Assembly (NCBI GenBank): GCA_009829735.1
Contig: CM020619.1
Coordinates: forward strand, 936,590-1,000,589
Length of the DNA: 64,000 nucleotides
Direction: 5' to 3'
Source: Pyropia yezoensis
Taxonomy: Eukaryota > Rhodophyta > Bangiophyceae > Bangiales > Bangiaceae
In this document: one piece after another, positions 40,685 through 50,975 of the stretch
How positions within the stretch are numbered: position 1 is the stretch's first letter
Layout: every line of letters starts with the position of its first letter
Notes under the pieces: model-generated
Seen by the model: only the letters and a program-made list of their open reading frames with translations
What the model was told of the DNA's origin: nothing
Databases searched by the model: none
Program-made: the position numbers and the translations under genes

Positions 40685-43600
40685 ATGTTTCGCCTCTTCC
40701 GCGCGCTGCAGCGGCCCCTGTCCAAGACAGAAGCCGTCCTCAGTGACAGGGGCTTCCGGCTGACCTTCCTCGCCCTCTACGTGTGCGTCAACGTCCTCCT
40801 ATTTACTGATGGGGCGGTCAAGGAGTACCCCCGCCACGACGACTACCGGCGCTGGACGACGAGCATTGCGCGCGGGGCGGGGTCGACGCTGAACCTCAAC
40901 TCGGCGCTGGTGGTGCTCCTCGCCGCGCGGAGCTTCATCACCTTTTTGCGGGAGACGCCGCTCAACCTGGTCCTCGAGTTTGACAAGGCCATGCCCGTCT
41001 TCCACGCCGCCGTCGGTATGCTGGTGATAGTGGGCGGCGCCGTCCACGCCATCTTTCACTGGGTCGCCTACGCCATCTCGTCCCCGTGGTCGGGTGGCCT
41101 GACGGGCCTCACCAGCCTGTTTGTGTCGGGTATGCTGCTGGTCATTTTACTGGCGGTCATCCGGCTCACTTCCATGGCGTCGGTGCGGATGGCCAACTTT
41201 GAGCTCTTCCACGCCGTCCACATTGGGGGCATGTGCCTCTTTTACATCCTCCTCATCATACACGGCCTCCACTATGGGACGCCCCGCACGTGGAAGTGGG
41301 TGGTCGCGCCGCTTCTCCTCTACACCTTTGACCGCCTCACCCGCCGATGGAGGGAACACCGCTCGTACGTGCTGGTGACCAAACACGCGGCGGACTTTAG
41401 TGACTCGGACGTGCTGCGGCTGCGGCTGCCGCGGGTGTTCCATTTCCAGGCGGGGCAGTATGCAGAGGTCAAGGTGCCGGCGCTGTCCAAGCTCCAGTGG
41501 CACCCCTTTACAATCGCGTCGTCACCCCACGAGGAGGACATGACGTTTTACATCAAGAGCGCGGGGGACTGGTCCGCCGCCATGCACGCCGTCTTTCGGG
41601 ACCGCGTCATTGCGTGCGGCGAGGACATTGAGGTACACGTCCGCGGGCCGTACGGGTCGCCCGCGCAGCACGTTGGCCAGTTTGAGCACATTGTGCTCAT
41701 TGGCGGCGGCGTCGGCGCCACCCCCTTCTCGTCTGTCACCAAGGCGGCGCACCACTGGATGACCAACTGGGGCGCGCCGTCGGCCACATTGGCAGCCGCG
41801 GCCGCCGCGGCAGCGGCGGCCACGCCCGTCGGCAGCAAGTCGACGACGGGCCACTTTTCGCCCGGCGAGTCGGTCCCGTCTGGCGACCGCTGGTGGTCCC
41901 AGGACCATGAGAGCGACGGTGACGAGCCGGCAGGCCTCGCGCGGCGCCTTGCCAGCGGCACGGCGTCTGAGACGGAGCTCCCCCCCATTGTGGGCGCCAT
42001 TGCCAAGCGCCCCGCCGTGTCGTTTGCGCCCACCGCCGAACGCACCACGTACACCCCCTCCCCCGTTAGCGGCGCCTACATGGACGATGACGACGACGAC
42101 CCGTCGTTTGCATCGTCCGGCACATTTTTCACTGCCAGGGAGGGGCGGGACAGTGACGAATGCGAGGCGGACAGCGGCAGCGAGCGGGCCGTGGCCGGTG
42201 GTGCCCTCGACGCGGTCATCCGCATCGAGACGGACGACAGCAGCAGCGATGGGGAGGCTGCAGGCGTGCTCAAGCGGCCACCGACGGGCCGCCCGCGGCG
42301 CGCCGTGGGGACCGCCGTCGCGCTACCATTGGACTCTTCCCACTCGTCCGCGTCGGATGCTGGGCACGTGCGGGGGGGGTTTGCCACCCCCCTGCCATCG
42401 GCCAATCTGCCCGGCGCCGGCGCGGGCGCCGACGACGGCACCCACCCACCGGCCGACCGGCTGCACCCCCCCCTGGGCCCCCTTCTCCGCTCCGTGTCGG
42501 CGCCGAGCATGTCGCGGCCGTCGGCCGGCGGCACCGCCCCCCCCGCCGCGGTGGTCCTGGACATGGGCGGGGCCCTCCCACAGCAGCCCCGCCCCCGCTC
42601 TGGGCGGGGCGGCGACGACGACGGCTCTGCGGCCGACGCGTCGGGGACGCGGGGGCCCCCCTACGCGCTCTCCCACGAGATGATGAGCGTCAACGAGGCG
42701 GCGTCAGAGGTGGAGCACCGTCGCCGGCGGGAGCAGCGGAAGGCGGTGGAAAAGGCGGCCGCCGCCGGGCGGCACTCGGACGCGAGCTCCCAGGCGTACG
42801 TGGATGCGCTGACGCAGGCCTTCTCGGGCCTCCAAGCGCAGGAGCGGACGGCAACGTACCACATGTCGGTGAGCGCCATGATTGGGATGAGCTTTGGGAG
42901 CACCGCGATGGTGCGGCAGGCGCAGCAGCGGCGGGCGCGGCTGGCGGACGGAACCCTCGTGGACCGCCCCGCTGATGACCTGGCGGTGCTGCGGTCCAAG
43001 CGGATGCTCCTGCTGCTGTACCTCCACTCGGTCACGGTCAACATCCTGCTGCTGTGGGTGCTGCTGCTGCGGTTTGTGGTGGTGGGCTTTTCGGCCATCT
43101 TTGGGGAGCTGGACCTCCTCTCCCAGGGCCTGTCGGTCCACCGGCTCGACGCACTGACGGCGGTGGACCTGGCCCTCTGCGGCTGCGTGACGGCGGTGAT
43201 TGGCCTCACTTCGGTGCTGGAGGTGATTGAGCTGCGGGGCGTCCCGTACAATGGCCTGGACCTGTTTGTCCTCTTCCCCGCCTCCCTCTTTTGTGTCGTC
43301 ACCGACATCCTGTCGCTGGCCGGGGTGCGGTCGCCCGCCAACCTGTTTGGCGTCTTCCAGCTCCTTATCGTGTGGCCGGTGCTTGCCCTCTTCCTCGGCG
43401 CCCGGCTGCTCCGCGTCATTGGCGACCGGGTGGTGCTGGCGGAGAACTACCAAAACTCCCACTCCAAGACCCGCTCCCTGGACTTTGTGTGGACGGCCCC
43501 CTCCCCCCAGGCGGACTCGTGGCTGGTGCGGGAGATGCTGCCGCTGGCCGACTCCCCCTGCGTGCGCCTCCACCGGTACCTCACCCGGTCGGCGCCGGCG

Positions 43601-44059
43601 CTGGAGCCGTGGATGGCCGACTATGAGCGGGTGCCGCTGCGCACCCACTATGGCCGCCCCGACTGGGACGGGATCTTTGAGGGCATCGCCGCGCGGTCGC
43701 GGAACAACGCGGTGCACGGCGTCTTTTTTTGTGGCCCCGCCGCCATGGCCGACGCCGTCCGCGCGGCGGCGATGCGCGCCATGCGGGGGACGATCGTGCG
43801 GGGGCTGCTGACGGGGGCGGGGAGCGCCACCTTCCCGGGCGCCCGCGGGATGACCGTCTTTGGGCGGGACGTGTCGGCGGCGGTGGCGGACCTCAGCGGC
43901 GCGGCGGGGCTGGAAGCGGCGCTGGGGGGGGGGGTGGGGGGGGTCGGCCGCCACGGCCATGGGGGGGGGGCGGGAGGGGGTGGGTCGTCGGCCGCCGAGA
44001 CGTCGCTCGACTTTGGGTGCAACGTCAAGTTTGTTGTGCGGGTGGAGCACTTTGGGTAG
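40685..44059 (+). CDS. RBOH: NADPH oxidase / respiratory burst oxidase of red-algal type (1124 aa)
   Basis: The enzyme passes electrons from NADPH via FAD and two haems across a membrane to form superoxide. The ATG at 40685 (atcATGTTTCGC) is the first in frame. The ferric-reductase-like membrane domain covers residues 30-215, with haem-ligand candidates H107/H121 and H179/H193. FAD binding is shown by HPFT at 273 and the pyrophosphate-site region near GPYG. NADPH site one is LIGGGVGATPF near 338-348. A polar, Ser/Gly/Asp/Pro-rich insertion (about 365-770) follows, then four further hydrophobic helices (about 774-805, 825-850, 857-881, 886-913). The C-terminal NADPH site FFCGP is near 1015. 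EF-hands are absent. Extra helices between the nucleotide-binding parts are, from memory, typical of red algal homologues. Confidence 0.93.
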   Translation: MFRLFRALQRPLSKTEAVLSDRGFRLTFLALYVCVNVLLFTDGAVKEYPRHDDYRRWTTSIARGAGSTLNLNSALVVLLAARSFITFLRETPLNLVLEFDKAMPVFHAAVGMLVIVGGAVHAIFHWVAYAISSPWSGGLTGLTSLFVSGMLLVILLAVIRLTSMASVRMANFELFHAVHIGGMCLFYILLIIHGLHYGTPRTWKWVVAPLLLYTFDRLTRRWREHRSYVLVTKHAADFSDSDVLRLRLPRVFHFQAGQYAEVKVPALSKLQWHPFTIASSPHEEDMTFYIKSAGDWSAAMHAVFRDRVIACGEDIEVHVRGPYGSPAQHVGQFEHIVLIGGGVGATPFSSVTKAAHHWMTNWGAPSATLAAAAAAAAAATPVGSKSTTGHFSPGESVPSGDRWWSQDHESDGDEPAGLARRLASGTASETELPPIVGAIAKRPAVSFAPTAERTTYTPSPVSGAYMDDDDDDPSFASSGTFFTAREGRDSDECEADSGSERAVAGGALDAVIRIETDDSSSDGEAAGVLKRPPTGRPRRAVGTAVALPLDSSHSSASDAGHVRGGFATPLPSANLPGAGAGADDGTHPPADRLHPPLGPLLRSVSAPSMSRPSAGGTAPPAAVVLDMGGALPQQPRPRSGRGGDDDGSAADASGTRGPPYALSHEMMSVNEAASEVEHRRRREQRKAVEKAAAAGRHSDASSQAYVDALTQAFSGLQAQERTATYHMSVSAMIGMSFGSTAMVRQAQQRRARLADGTLVDRPADDLAVLRSKRMLLLLYLHSVTVNILLLWVLLLRFVVVGFSAIFGELDLLSQGLSVHRLDALTAVDLALCGCVTAVIGLTSVLEVIELRGVPYNGLDLFVLFPASLFCVVTDILSLAGVRSPANLFGVFQLLIVWPVLALFLGARLLRVIGDRVVLAENYQNSHSKTRSLDFVWTAPSPQADSWLVREMLPLADSPCVRLHRYLTRSAPALEPWMADYERVPLRTHYGRPDWDGIFEGIAARSRNNAVHGVFFCGPAAMADAVRAAAMRAMRGTIVRGLLTGAGSATFPGARGMTVFGRDVSAAVADLSGAAGLEAALGGGVGGVGRHGHGGGAGGGGSSAAETSLDFGCNVKFVVRVEHFG

Positions 44060-45574
44060 GGCGAGGCGCCCGGCGGCGGGCCGGGGAGGTTGCGGGTGGA
44101 GCACTCTGGGTTAGGGCGCGGCGGGCCGCGGCGCAAGCGGGCGGGGGGGGGTGCGAGGGGGGGCACGGAGGGAGGGGGGGCGGGGGGGGTGGTGCGGGAC
44201 GCACAAGGGAGTGGGTGGATGGTGTTTTTGGGTGGGGGGTGGGTGGGTGGGTGGGTGGACTGCGGGGGGCCGGCACGAGGACGAGCCCCGTCTGACTGAT
44301 CGTGGGAAGCGTAGATAACGAGCGGCACCGAGCAACACGGGAGAGCGCCGAGCGGCGGGCGGGTCCCCCCGCAGGTCTTTCCTCTCCCTCTCTCACGCAA
44401 TGTAAATAGATGGGCAACGTCCAGGAGCAGGCGCAGGGGGGGGGGGGCTGTCTCCCCAGGCAGCGGGGGGTCTGGGGCGGCGCAACCCCCCCCCCCCCCC
44501 CCCCCCTCAACCCGGCAGCGTCAGCGGTGTGGCAGCGCGCAGCCACCGCGGGCGGCCGCCGCCCGTCCACCGCCGTCGGGGTGGGCGCGGCATCAATGGG
44601 GCGGCGGCGTCTGCCGTCGGGCGGTGGCGGCGGGGGAGCCCCACAGGCTCTCTGCAAAGAAGAAACAGCCGCCGGGGGGGGGGGGGGGGGGGGAAGAGGC
44701 AAGAGCGACGCGGGGGGGGGGGGAGGGGGGGAGGTGGTAGGTAGGCGGGGGGGGGGGGGGGTGAGGAGGACACTGGCAGCTACGCCGCCAGCAGTCTCAT
44801 CCTCCCACCCAGTTCCACCCTCCGCATCCCCCCTCCCCTCTCTCTCTCCCTCTCTGTCAACCCACCCGCCCGGGAAGAGAGGGACGAGCGGGTGGGGGAG
44901 GCAGGGAGGGGGGGCTGCCGGTACAGGGAGGCGGCCACTGCCGGCCGACGCCTCGCCCCCAGCCACACCCACCCGGGAGGGACGGCCGGGGGGGGTCCCC
45001 GCGCGCCGCCACCGCCGGGTAGAAACCCAGAGCGTGGGGCGGGCAAGCACCCCCCGCCTGGCAGCGTTACACCCGCTGCGGGGGGGGGGGGGGGGGGGGG
45101 GCGGCACGGCAGCGGCAGTGGTGGCGCGGCGGACGGCGGCGGCGGCAGGGACCGAGGAGAACAAACCGCCAGCGTCGACCCCCGACAGGGCGGCCGGCCG
45201 CCGCACCCCCACACGGCGCGGGCGGGGCGCCCCAAAAAGGGGCGTCGGCCGCTGGCGCCACCGCCGCGCCCCGCCCGCCTGCCACCAAGGCCGCCCCGCG
45301 CGCGGCCGACGGGGCGCGTCGTCCACGGTGCGCCACCCCCGTCCCCCCCCCCCCCCCGGCGTTGGCCAACGTGACAAAACGGCAGTGCCCCCTGCCCCCA
45401 CCCACAGCACCGCCCGTGCCGGGGCCGCGGCACCCCGCGTGTGGGTGTGCGGGGGTGGGGCGCCCCGCGCGGGGGGGGTCCCCCCCCCGTCAAGACGACT
45501 TGGACGGCGTGGCCACCGGCCCTTGCCGCGGCGGCCCTCCCGCCCCCCCCCCACCGCCGCCGCTGCCGCCGCAA
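44060..45574. other. Poly-G/C-rich intergenic sequence
   Basis: Downstream of the oxidase the sequence is dominated by G-rich then C-rich tracts, including runs of C at 44488-44507 and of G at 44675-44692, 44712-44722 and 44750-44761. Frames are open on both strands but encode only low-complexity sequence. It contains the 3' flank of the oxidase; no gene is supported. Confidence 0.5.
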
Positions 45575-46918
45575 TCACCGCCATCTCCGCCACCGCCACC
45601 ACCGCCTCCACCGCCACCGCCACCGCCGCTCTCCCCGCCGGCCGGCCACGTCAGGCGGTGGACGCGCGGCACGGGTCGCCCCCCCCCCCCCCCCCCCCTC
45701 TTCCGCCCAGGCGTCCCCCTCCCCTCCCCCCCCCCCGCCCCACGCCTCTAGGCCATCCGCCGACGCCCACGGGGGGTGGGCGGCGGCAGCGGCGGCAGCG
45801 GCGGCGGCGGCGGGAGCGTCTGCCGCCCCCCCCCGCCCCCCCCCCCCCCCCCACGGGGACAGCCGGCGCCCCCCCCCGCCGCCCGTCCAGGACGGCCGCA
45901 TCGACCGGGGCCGCCGGGGGGACCCGTCGGGGAGGTCCCACTCGTCGGCGCCGCCCAGGCTCCGGTGGGGCCCCCGCCCGCCGCCGCCGGCAGAGCCCCA
46001 GTGGGGCAGCGCCGACCACGGCCGGCGGGGCAGGTCCCAGTCCCCCGCGCCGCCGTCGCCGTCTGCCCCGCCCCCGTCCTCGGCCGCCATCCCGCCGCCC
46101 CCCCCGCCCCCGCCCCCGTGGAGGTGCGGCCGGTGCGACGCGACGCCCGCCGCCCAGTCGCGGAGGGTGCGGCGGGAAAAGACGCCGCCGCCGTCGGCAT
46201 CGTCGCCGCCGCCCTCCCCCCCCCCGCCGCCGTCTTCTTCCCCCTGCCCCACATCGTCACCCCCACCACCACCACCACCACCGCCACGCCCCCGGTCGCC
46301 GCTCTTGCGGCTCCACAGGCTGTCGGCAGAGCGCGTCGGGGTGGCCACCCCGTACGCCTCCACCTTGCCCGCCGTCCGGGAGCGCCGCCAGCGGTGGTCG
46401 GCGGCAGCGGCCGCCGCCTCCCGCGCCGACGCGTCGTTTGGCCGCGCCGCGCCGCGCGCCCAAAAGAGGAAGAAGGTGATGGCTGACCGGAGGGTGGGAC
46501 ACGACACGGGCGTGCCGAGCCGCGCGTGGCGGGCGCGGCGCTTGCGCGCCCGCGCTGCAGAGAGGGTGGGGGGGACGGCGGCGGTGGTGGTGGCGGGTGC
46601 CCCCAGGACGGGGCGCAGGGAGGGGGCGGGCAGCGGCCGGGGGGAGGGGGAGGGGGCGACGGACGACCCCGGCGCCATGGGTGGTACCGCCGCGGTGCCC
46701 GCGTCCGTGTCTGCGGCCGTAGTGGCTGCATCAGCGGCCGCGTCGGCCGCCACCGCCGCAGAGGTGGTGGTGGTGGTGGTGGAGGTGGAGGAGGTTGTGG
46801 CGGCGGTGGTCGTCAGAGGTGACGGCGGCACAACGACGGCGGCGGCGGCGGCGGCGGCCGGGGCGGGGGCGCCCGCGGCGGCGGCCGCCACCGCCACCGC
46901 TGGCCCGGGCGGCGCCAT
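45575..46918 (-). CDS. Low-complexity Gly/Ala-rich protein with WDLP motifs (447 aa or longer), tentative
   Basis: The ATG at 46918 opens a frame with an Ala/Pro/Thr-rich N-terminus. It then has unusually ordinary segments: LRSAITFFLFWARGAARP, DHRWRRSRTAGKVEAYGVAT, SADSLWSRKSGDRG and FSRRTLRDWAAGVASH. Two WDLP motifs (GDWDLPRRPWSALP, DEWDLPDGSPRRP) lie about 35 residues apart. After a C-run at 45680-45699 the frame degenerates into Trp/Arg repeats. Another frame ends more plausibly (GPVATPSKSS), so the 3' end may be shifted by a homopolymer miscount. No family is recognised. Confidence 0.35.
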   Translation of the reverse strand: MAPPGPAVAVAAAAAGAPAPAAAAAAAVVVPPSPLTTTAATTSSTSTTTTTTSAAVAADAAADAATTAADTDAGTAAVPPMAPGSSVAPSPSPRPLPAPSLRPVLGAPATTTAAVPPTLSAARARKRRARHARLGTPVSCPTLRSAITFFLFWARGAARPNDASAREAAAAAADHRWRRSRTAGKVEAYGVATPTRSADSLWSRKSGDRGRGGGGGGGGGDDVGQGEEDGGGGGEGGGDDADGGGVFSRRTLRDWAAGVASHRPHLHGGGGGGGGGMAAEDGGGADGDGGAGDWDLPRRPWSALPHWGSAGGGGRGPHRSLGGADEWDLPDGSPRRPRSMRPSWTGGGGGRRLSPWGGGGGRGGAADAPAAAAAAAAAAAHPPWASADGLEAWGGGGGGEGDAWAEEGGGGGGATRAARPPPDVAGRRGERRWRWRWRRWWRWRRWR

Positions 46919-48839
46919 TCAAGGGCCCACCCCGCGGGGGCAACAGCCGACGGCAGCGGCGGCGATGGCAGCGTCGACGGGCGGCCGACGCCGCCGTCGG
47001 GCAGCCGCGGGCGGTGGCGGCGGCGTGGCGGGGGCGGCGACCGCGGCGACCGGCAGCACCCCAACAACGGCGGCAGCGGAAGCGGCGGCGGCGGCGGCGG
47101 TGGGGGCGGCGGTCATGACCCGCCCGGCCCGACGGTGCGGATGGGCACGAGCCAAAAAAAAAAAAAGAGAAACGCAAAACGCAAAACGGCTCGAGGCGGT
47201 CGAGGGAAAAAAAGGGGGGGGTGGGGAGGGGAAGGGATGGGACGGGACGGGATGGGACGGGACGGGATGGGACGGGACGGGATGGAATGGGACGGAAGGG
47301 TGGCGACGGCGGACGGCAGGGCGGGCTCCCCACCCCACACGCGGTCGGCAGCGTGTCACCACTGTCACCAAAGCGGCTGGGCGGTGGGGGGTGGGTGGGG
47401 GGGGGGGGCGGGAGGGGGGGGGTGGGGGGGGCGGAAGGCAGCCCCGCCGGTGGGAGGTGCAAGGGCGGGGGGGGGGGGGGGGGGCGGCGCGGCCGTCGGC
47501 GCGGCACGGCAGGGGGAGTGTTGGCCGCCGGCAGGTGGTTGGGGGGGGGCCGCTCGCGCACCGCGCCGCGAGCTGCGCGTCCCGGCAGGGTTGTGTGTGG
47601 GTCACGAGGGGGGCGTGGACGGAGAGGCGCGGCCGCGGGTGCCAGGCGCAGCGGCGCAGCACCGCGCAGCGGCGCAGCACCACCACCAGCGCCGCGGTCA
47701 AGGTCGGCGGGGGGGGGGCGTGACGGGGGAGGCGGGGGGAAGGGGGGGGGGGGAGGGGCGTGAAATGGGGTGGTGGTGGAGGTGGGTGGGGGGGCGGGAG
47801 GTGGGGGGGGGCGCCGCGGCCGCTGCGTGCAAGCGGGGGGCGGGAGGGGGGGGGAGGGAGGGAGGCGCGGAGGGGGGAGGGAGGCGTGGTGTCGGGGTCC
47901 TGCCTGCCCGTGTTGCTCCCGCCGCGCGCCTCGGCACTGACTGTGGCGGCCGCCGCGGCCCGACGGGCGCGTGCATTCTTGGGAGGCGGGGGCGTGTGCA
48001 GCGTGGGCGCGTGGGCGTGAGCAGGATTGGTGTCGGCGTCGGCGGGGCCAAGACCACAGATCCGGCAGCCCGCCGCGCCGCGTACCCAAACGGGGTGTGC
48101 AAAATAGCGGGCAGCCACACCCCCCACACAGCCGCTCCTCGCTGTCGCTGTCGCGTGCGCAGGAGGGGGGGGACACGGAAAGAAAAAAATGAGGGGGGGC
48201 CGCGGAGCTCGCGGGGGCAGCGGGACGCGAGTGCAACGTGGCCCAGCGATGGTGTGTGTACACCAGCACACTTTCTTTTTTGCTGTACATACAGTACATA
48301 TCTACAATCCTGCTGTGTACGGCTCGTGCGAGGACCTGTTCGATTGGACCATGACAGATTCCCTCACGCGTCGGACAGTTCAGTGTGTAGCGGGTTTTGT
48401 GATGGCAGGGCCTTACAGTGTGTCATAGTCTACATGCATGACCATGCTGTGCCAGGGCCTGCAGACAGTAAAACGGAGCAAAAGAAGAGGTCTGCGGAGG
48501 CACACGGGACCGGGACCGCGTCGCGTATACAGCAGGAGGGGAACACGTGAGCCCCCCCCACCGGCGGGCGAGACGACACGCGCACGCCACCCCCCTTACG
48601 CCCCGCACGTCCCCTCCTCTCCCCCAGGAAGCACAGCGCTCCCACTACCCCTGCCCTCCCCCCGGGGAAAGAGCCAGAGAGAGGGATGAGGGGAACAGGG
48701 GACAGAGGGGGTGACGAGAGGGGAGCTGTGCCCCCCCACCCTGGGGGAGCAAAGCCATGGCTCGCTGGCCAGCGGATACTGGGGCCGCTTCTCCGAGCTC
48801 CCCCCTGGACCCACCCCCCCCTCGCCCCTACCCAGCTCC
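46919..48839. other. Intergenic, G-rich, no gene seen
   Basis: The region holds an A12 run near 47154, a GGGAC/GGGAT minisatellite and repeated poly-G tracts to 48 kb. A less extreme stretch at 48.2-48.5 kb has a TGTACATACAGTACA motif at 48284-48298. Minus frames to 522 codons are Pro/Arg runs without motifs. It probably includes the promoter of the minus ORF at 46918 and the 3' flank of the hydrolase. Confidence 0.45.
47234..47295. repeat. GGGAT/GGGAC minisatellite (15-bp period)
   Basis: The unit GGGATGGGACGGGAC repeats about four times, the last with GGAATGGGAC. Regular G-triplets every five bases make stable G-quadruplex formation likely. Confidence 0.85.
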
Positions 48840-50847
48840 TCACTCGGGCCAACCAGTCGACGGCGTCGGCGGCGGCGGCAGCGCCGGGTCCGCCTCACGC
48901 CGCGCCAGCCGCGGTACGTCCACCCGGCCGGTAAGGAAGAAGCGGTGCGCTTCCGACACGAGCGACGGCCACTGGGCGTTGACCATCCCCTGGCTCGTCG
49001 CCGTCGGGTCCACCATGGGGTGGGGCACCCGCGCCGCCGCCGGGTACCACCCCAGGACGTGGCCCCCGTCGGCGCCGCCGGCGCCGGCGGGGCCGTCGGT
49101 GACGCCAGAGCCGGCGCCGTCGGCGACGGCGGCGAAAAAGGCGCGGTTGGTCGCCACGTCCGCCGCGTCCTCATTGGCGGTGAGCATGAGGAAGAGCCGC
49201 GTCGCCCGCGACGCGTACGCGTCCTTGACGGCGGGGGAGCTGAGGACGGTGTTGCCAAACACGTCGTTGGCTGTGGGCGCGCGACGGGTGGGGGGGGCAA
49301 GGCGCGAGCGCGGAATTCAACCCACACACAGAGCAGGCACCACGGGGAGCGTCAGCGGTGGTGGCACCCATCAACGCGTTTCGTCAGTCGGTGAGCAACT
49401 TGCCCCCAGTGGCTGCGGCGCTGACGCCATCAAAGAAGAGGCCCTCGCGTGTGGGGGGGCACTGGCGCTTCTGCGTCGCTCAGCGCCATTGGAAAAACAC
49501 AGGGCTCCCAACGAGGGGGCCCTCTCACCCCCCAACCAACAACCCCCCTCCCCCCGCACACCCACCCCCCCGCTTCCCCACTTGGCAGAGCCCCCGCCCC
49601 AGCCGCGCGCAAAAAAAATACGTACCCGTATGGCAGGCGAGCGGAAACCGGTTGGTGGGCGTCCACCCCTGCTCGGGGCCCACCCCCAGGGGCCCCACCG
49701 TCAGCGCCTGCCGCCGCCTGTCCGGGTCGTGCAGCCGCAGCAGCGGCGCGCACGCCACCACGTGCGACACCCGCCCGCGGGCGGCGGCGCCGCCCAGCCA
49801 CAGCGCCGTCGCGCCGCCCACCGACGAGCCCACCGCCACCACGCTGCCGGGGAGGCCGGCCACGTGCGTCAGCGCCGCCTCTGCCCCCGCCCCGTACGCG
49901 GCGGCGGTCGAGTCAAAGCGGGCGTCAAAGGCGCCGTCGGCGGCAGCCGGCCCGCCCTCGAGGGCCGCCACGTACGCGTCGGGGGGGCCCGCGCCGGCCA
50001 GCTGCGGCACCGCCGCGGCGAGGGCGCCCATCATGGCGGCCGGGTCCGCTGCGGTGGCCACCGCCGCGGCAACGTCGGGGTTGGCGGCAACGGCCGCCGC
50101 GAGCGCGCCGTCGCCCCCGTATTCCGCCTTGAGGTGCACCTGTGGCCAGGCGTCGCCCTTGAACGCGTGGCCCGCCAGGATAGGCATGTACACATTCCAC
50201 CCGGCGGTGTGGAGGTAGTGGCCAAACCAGCGCATGCCATACGGCTCCCCTGTTAGGTTTCCAAGTCACAGCGAGACGGGGGCACGGCAGCAGACCGGCA
50301 CACACACCAGGCATGCCATTCAAAAGGGCGCCCGGAACACGCACGTCGCAGAGTCAGAGAGGAACTCGGGGGCGGGGGCAGTCCAATACCACCCCATCTC
50401 CACGCCCTCCATTTGGACACAACACACACCAACACGTAGCAAGGGGCCCTCTCCAGCACTTTTCTCTCCTTCCCAACCTCCCCGCCCCTCCCCCCCCCCC
50501 CACGCCCCCCCCCTCCCAACCGCCAACGTACCTGAAAAGCCGTGGAACAGCAACGCCGTCCCGTACACGGGCGTCCCGACGGGGTGGAAGTAGTGGACCG
50601 GCTTGTTGTGCCGGCGGGGCGCCCCCCCCCCCCCCCCGTCGCCCTCATCCAGCGCCGCCCCCGCCGCGTCAATGGCGGCTACGGCGGCCGCCAGCTGGGC
50701 GGCCGTCGGCAAGTGCGTTGGCGCGGGGAGCGCCCCGTCCCCGCCGCCGCCACCGTCCGGCTTGCCGCCTCCACCGTCGGGCTTGCCGCCGCCGCCGCCA
50801 CCATCGCCAGGCAAGTTCTCGCGCACACGGTCGATGAAATTACCCAT
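48840..50847 (-). CDS. Alpha/beta hydrolase (lipase/esterase-like), four exons (481 aa)
   Basis: Proposed exons are 50847-50532, 50249-49626, 49478-49404 and 49270-48840, all joins in phase 1, totalling 482 codons with stop. Introns 1 and 2 start GTACGT; intron 3 starts GCAAGT and would be a GC-AG intron. The small third exon is the least certain. The protein starts MGNFIDRV, a possible N-myristoylation site, followed by a Gly-rich linker. The fold shows the oxyanion-type HGFSGEPYGM, the nucleophile elbow GSSVGG (GxSxG), a likely catalytic Asp in LTANEDAAD, and later His candidates (GHVLGW, VPHPMV). Hydrolysis of an ester or lipid substrate is likely; the substrate is unknown. Confidence 0.82.
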
Positions 50848-50939
50848 GGCGGGGAGGGGGGGAAGGGCCCAGCGGCGCTGCTGGGGAAGTGGGGAAGGGG
50901 ATGGGTGGGTGGAGCGCTGGTGAAGGGGCGGTGGCGATA

Positions 50940-50975
<36 letters not shown>

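Noticed and set aside
47135-48550. 471-codon plus-strand frame over the G-rich spacer
   Set aside because: It is made of Gly/Arg runs over poly-G and minisatellite sequence.
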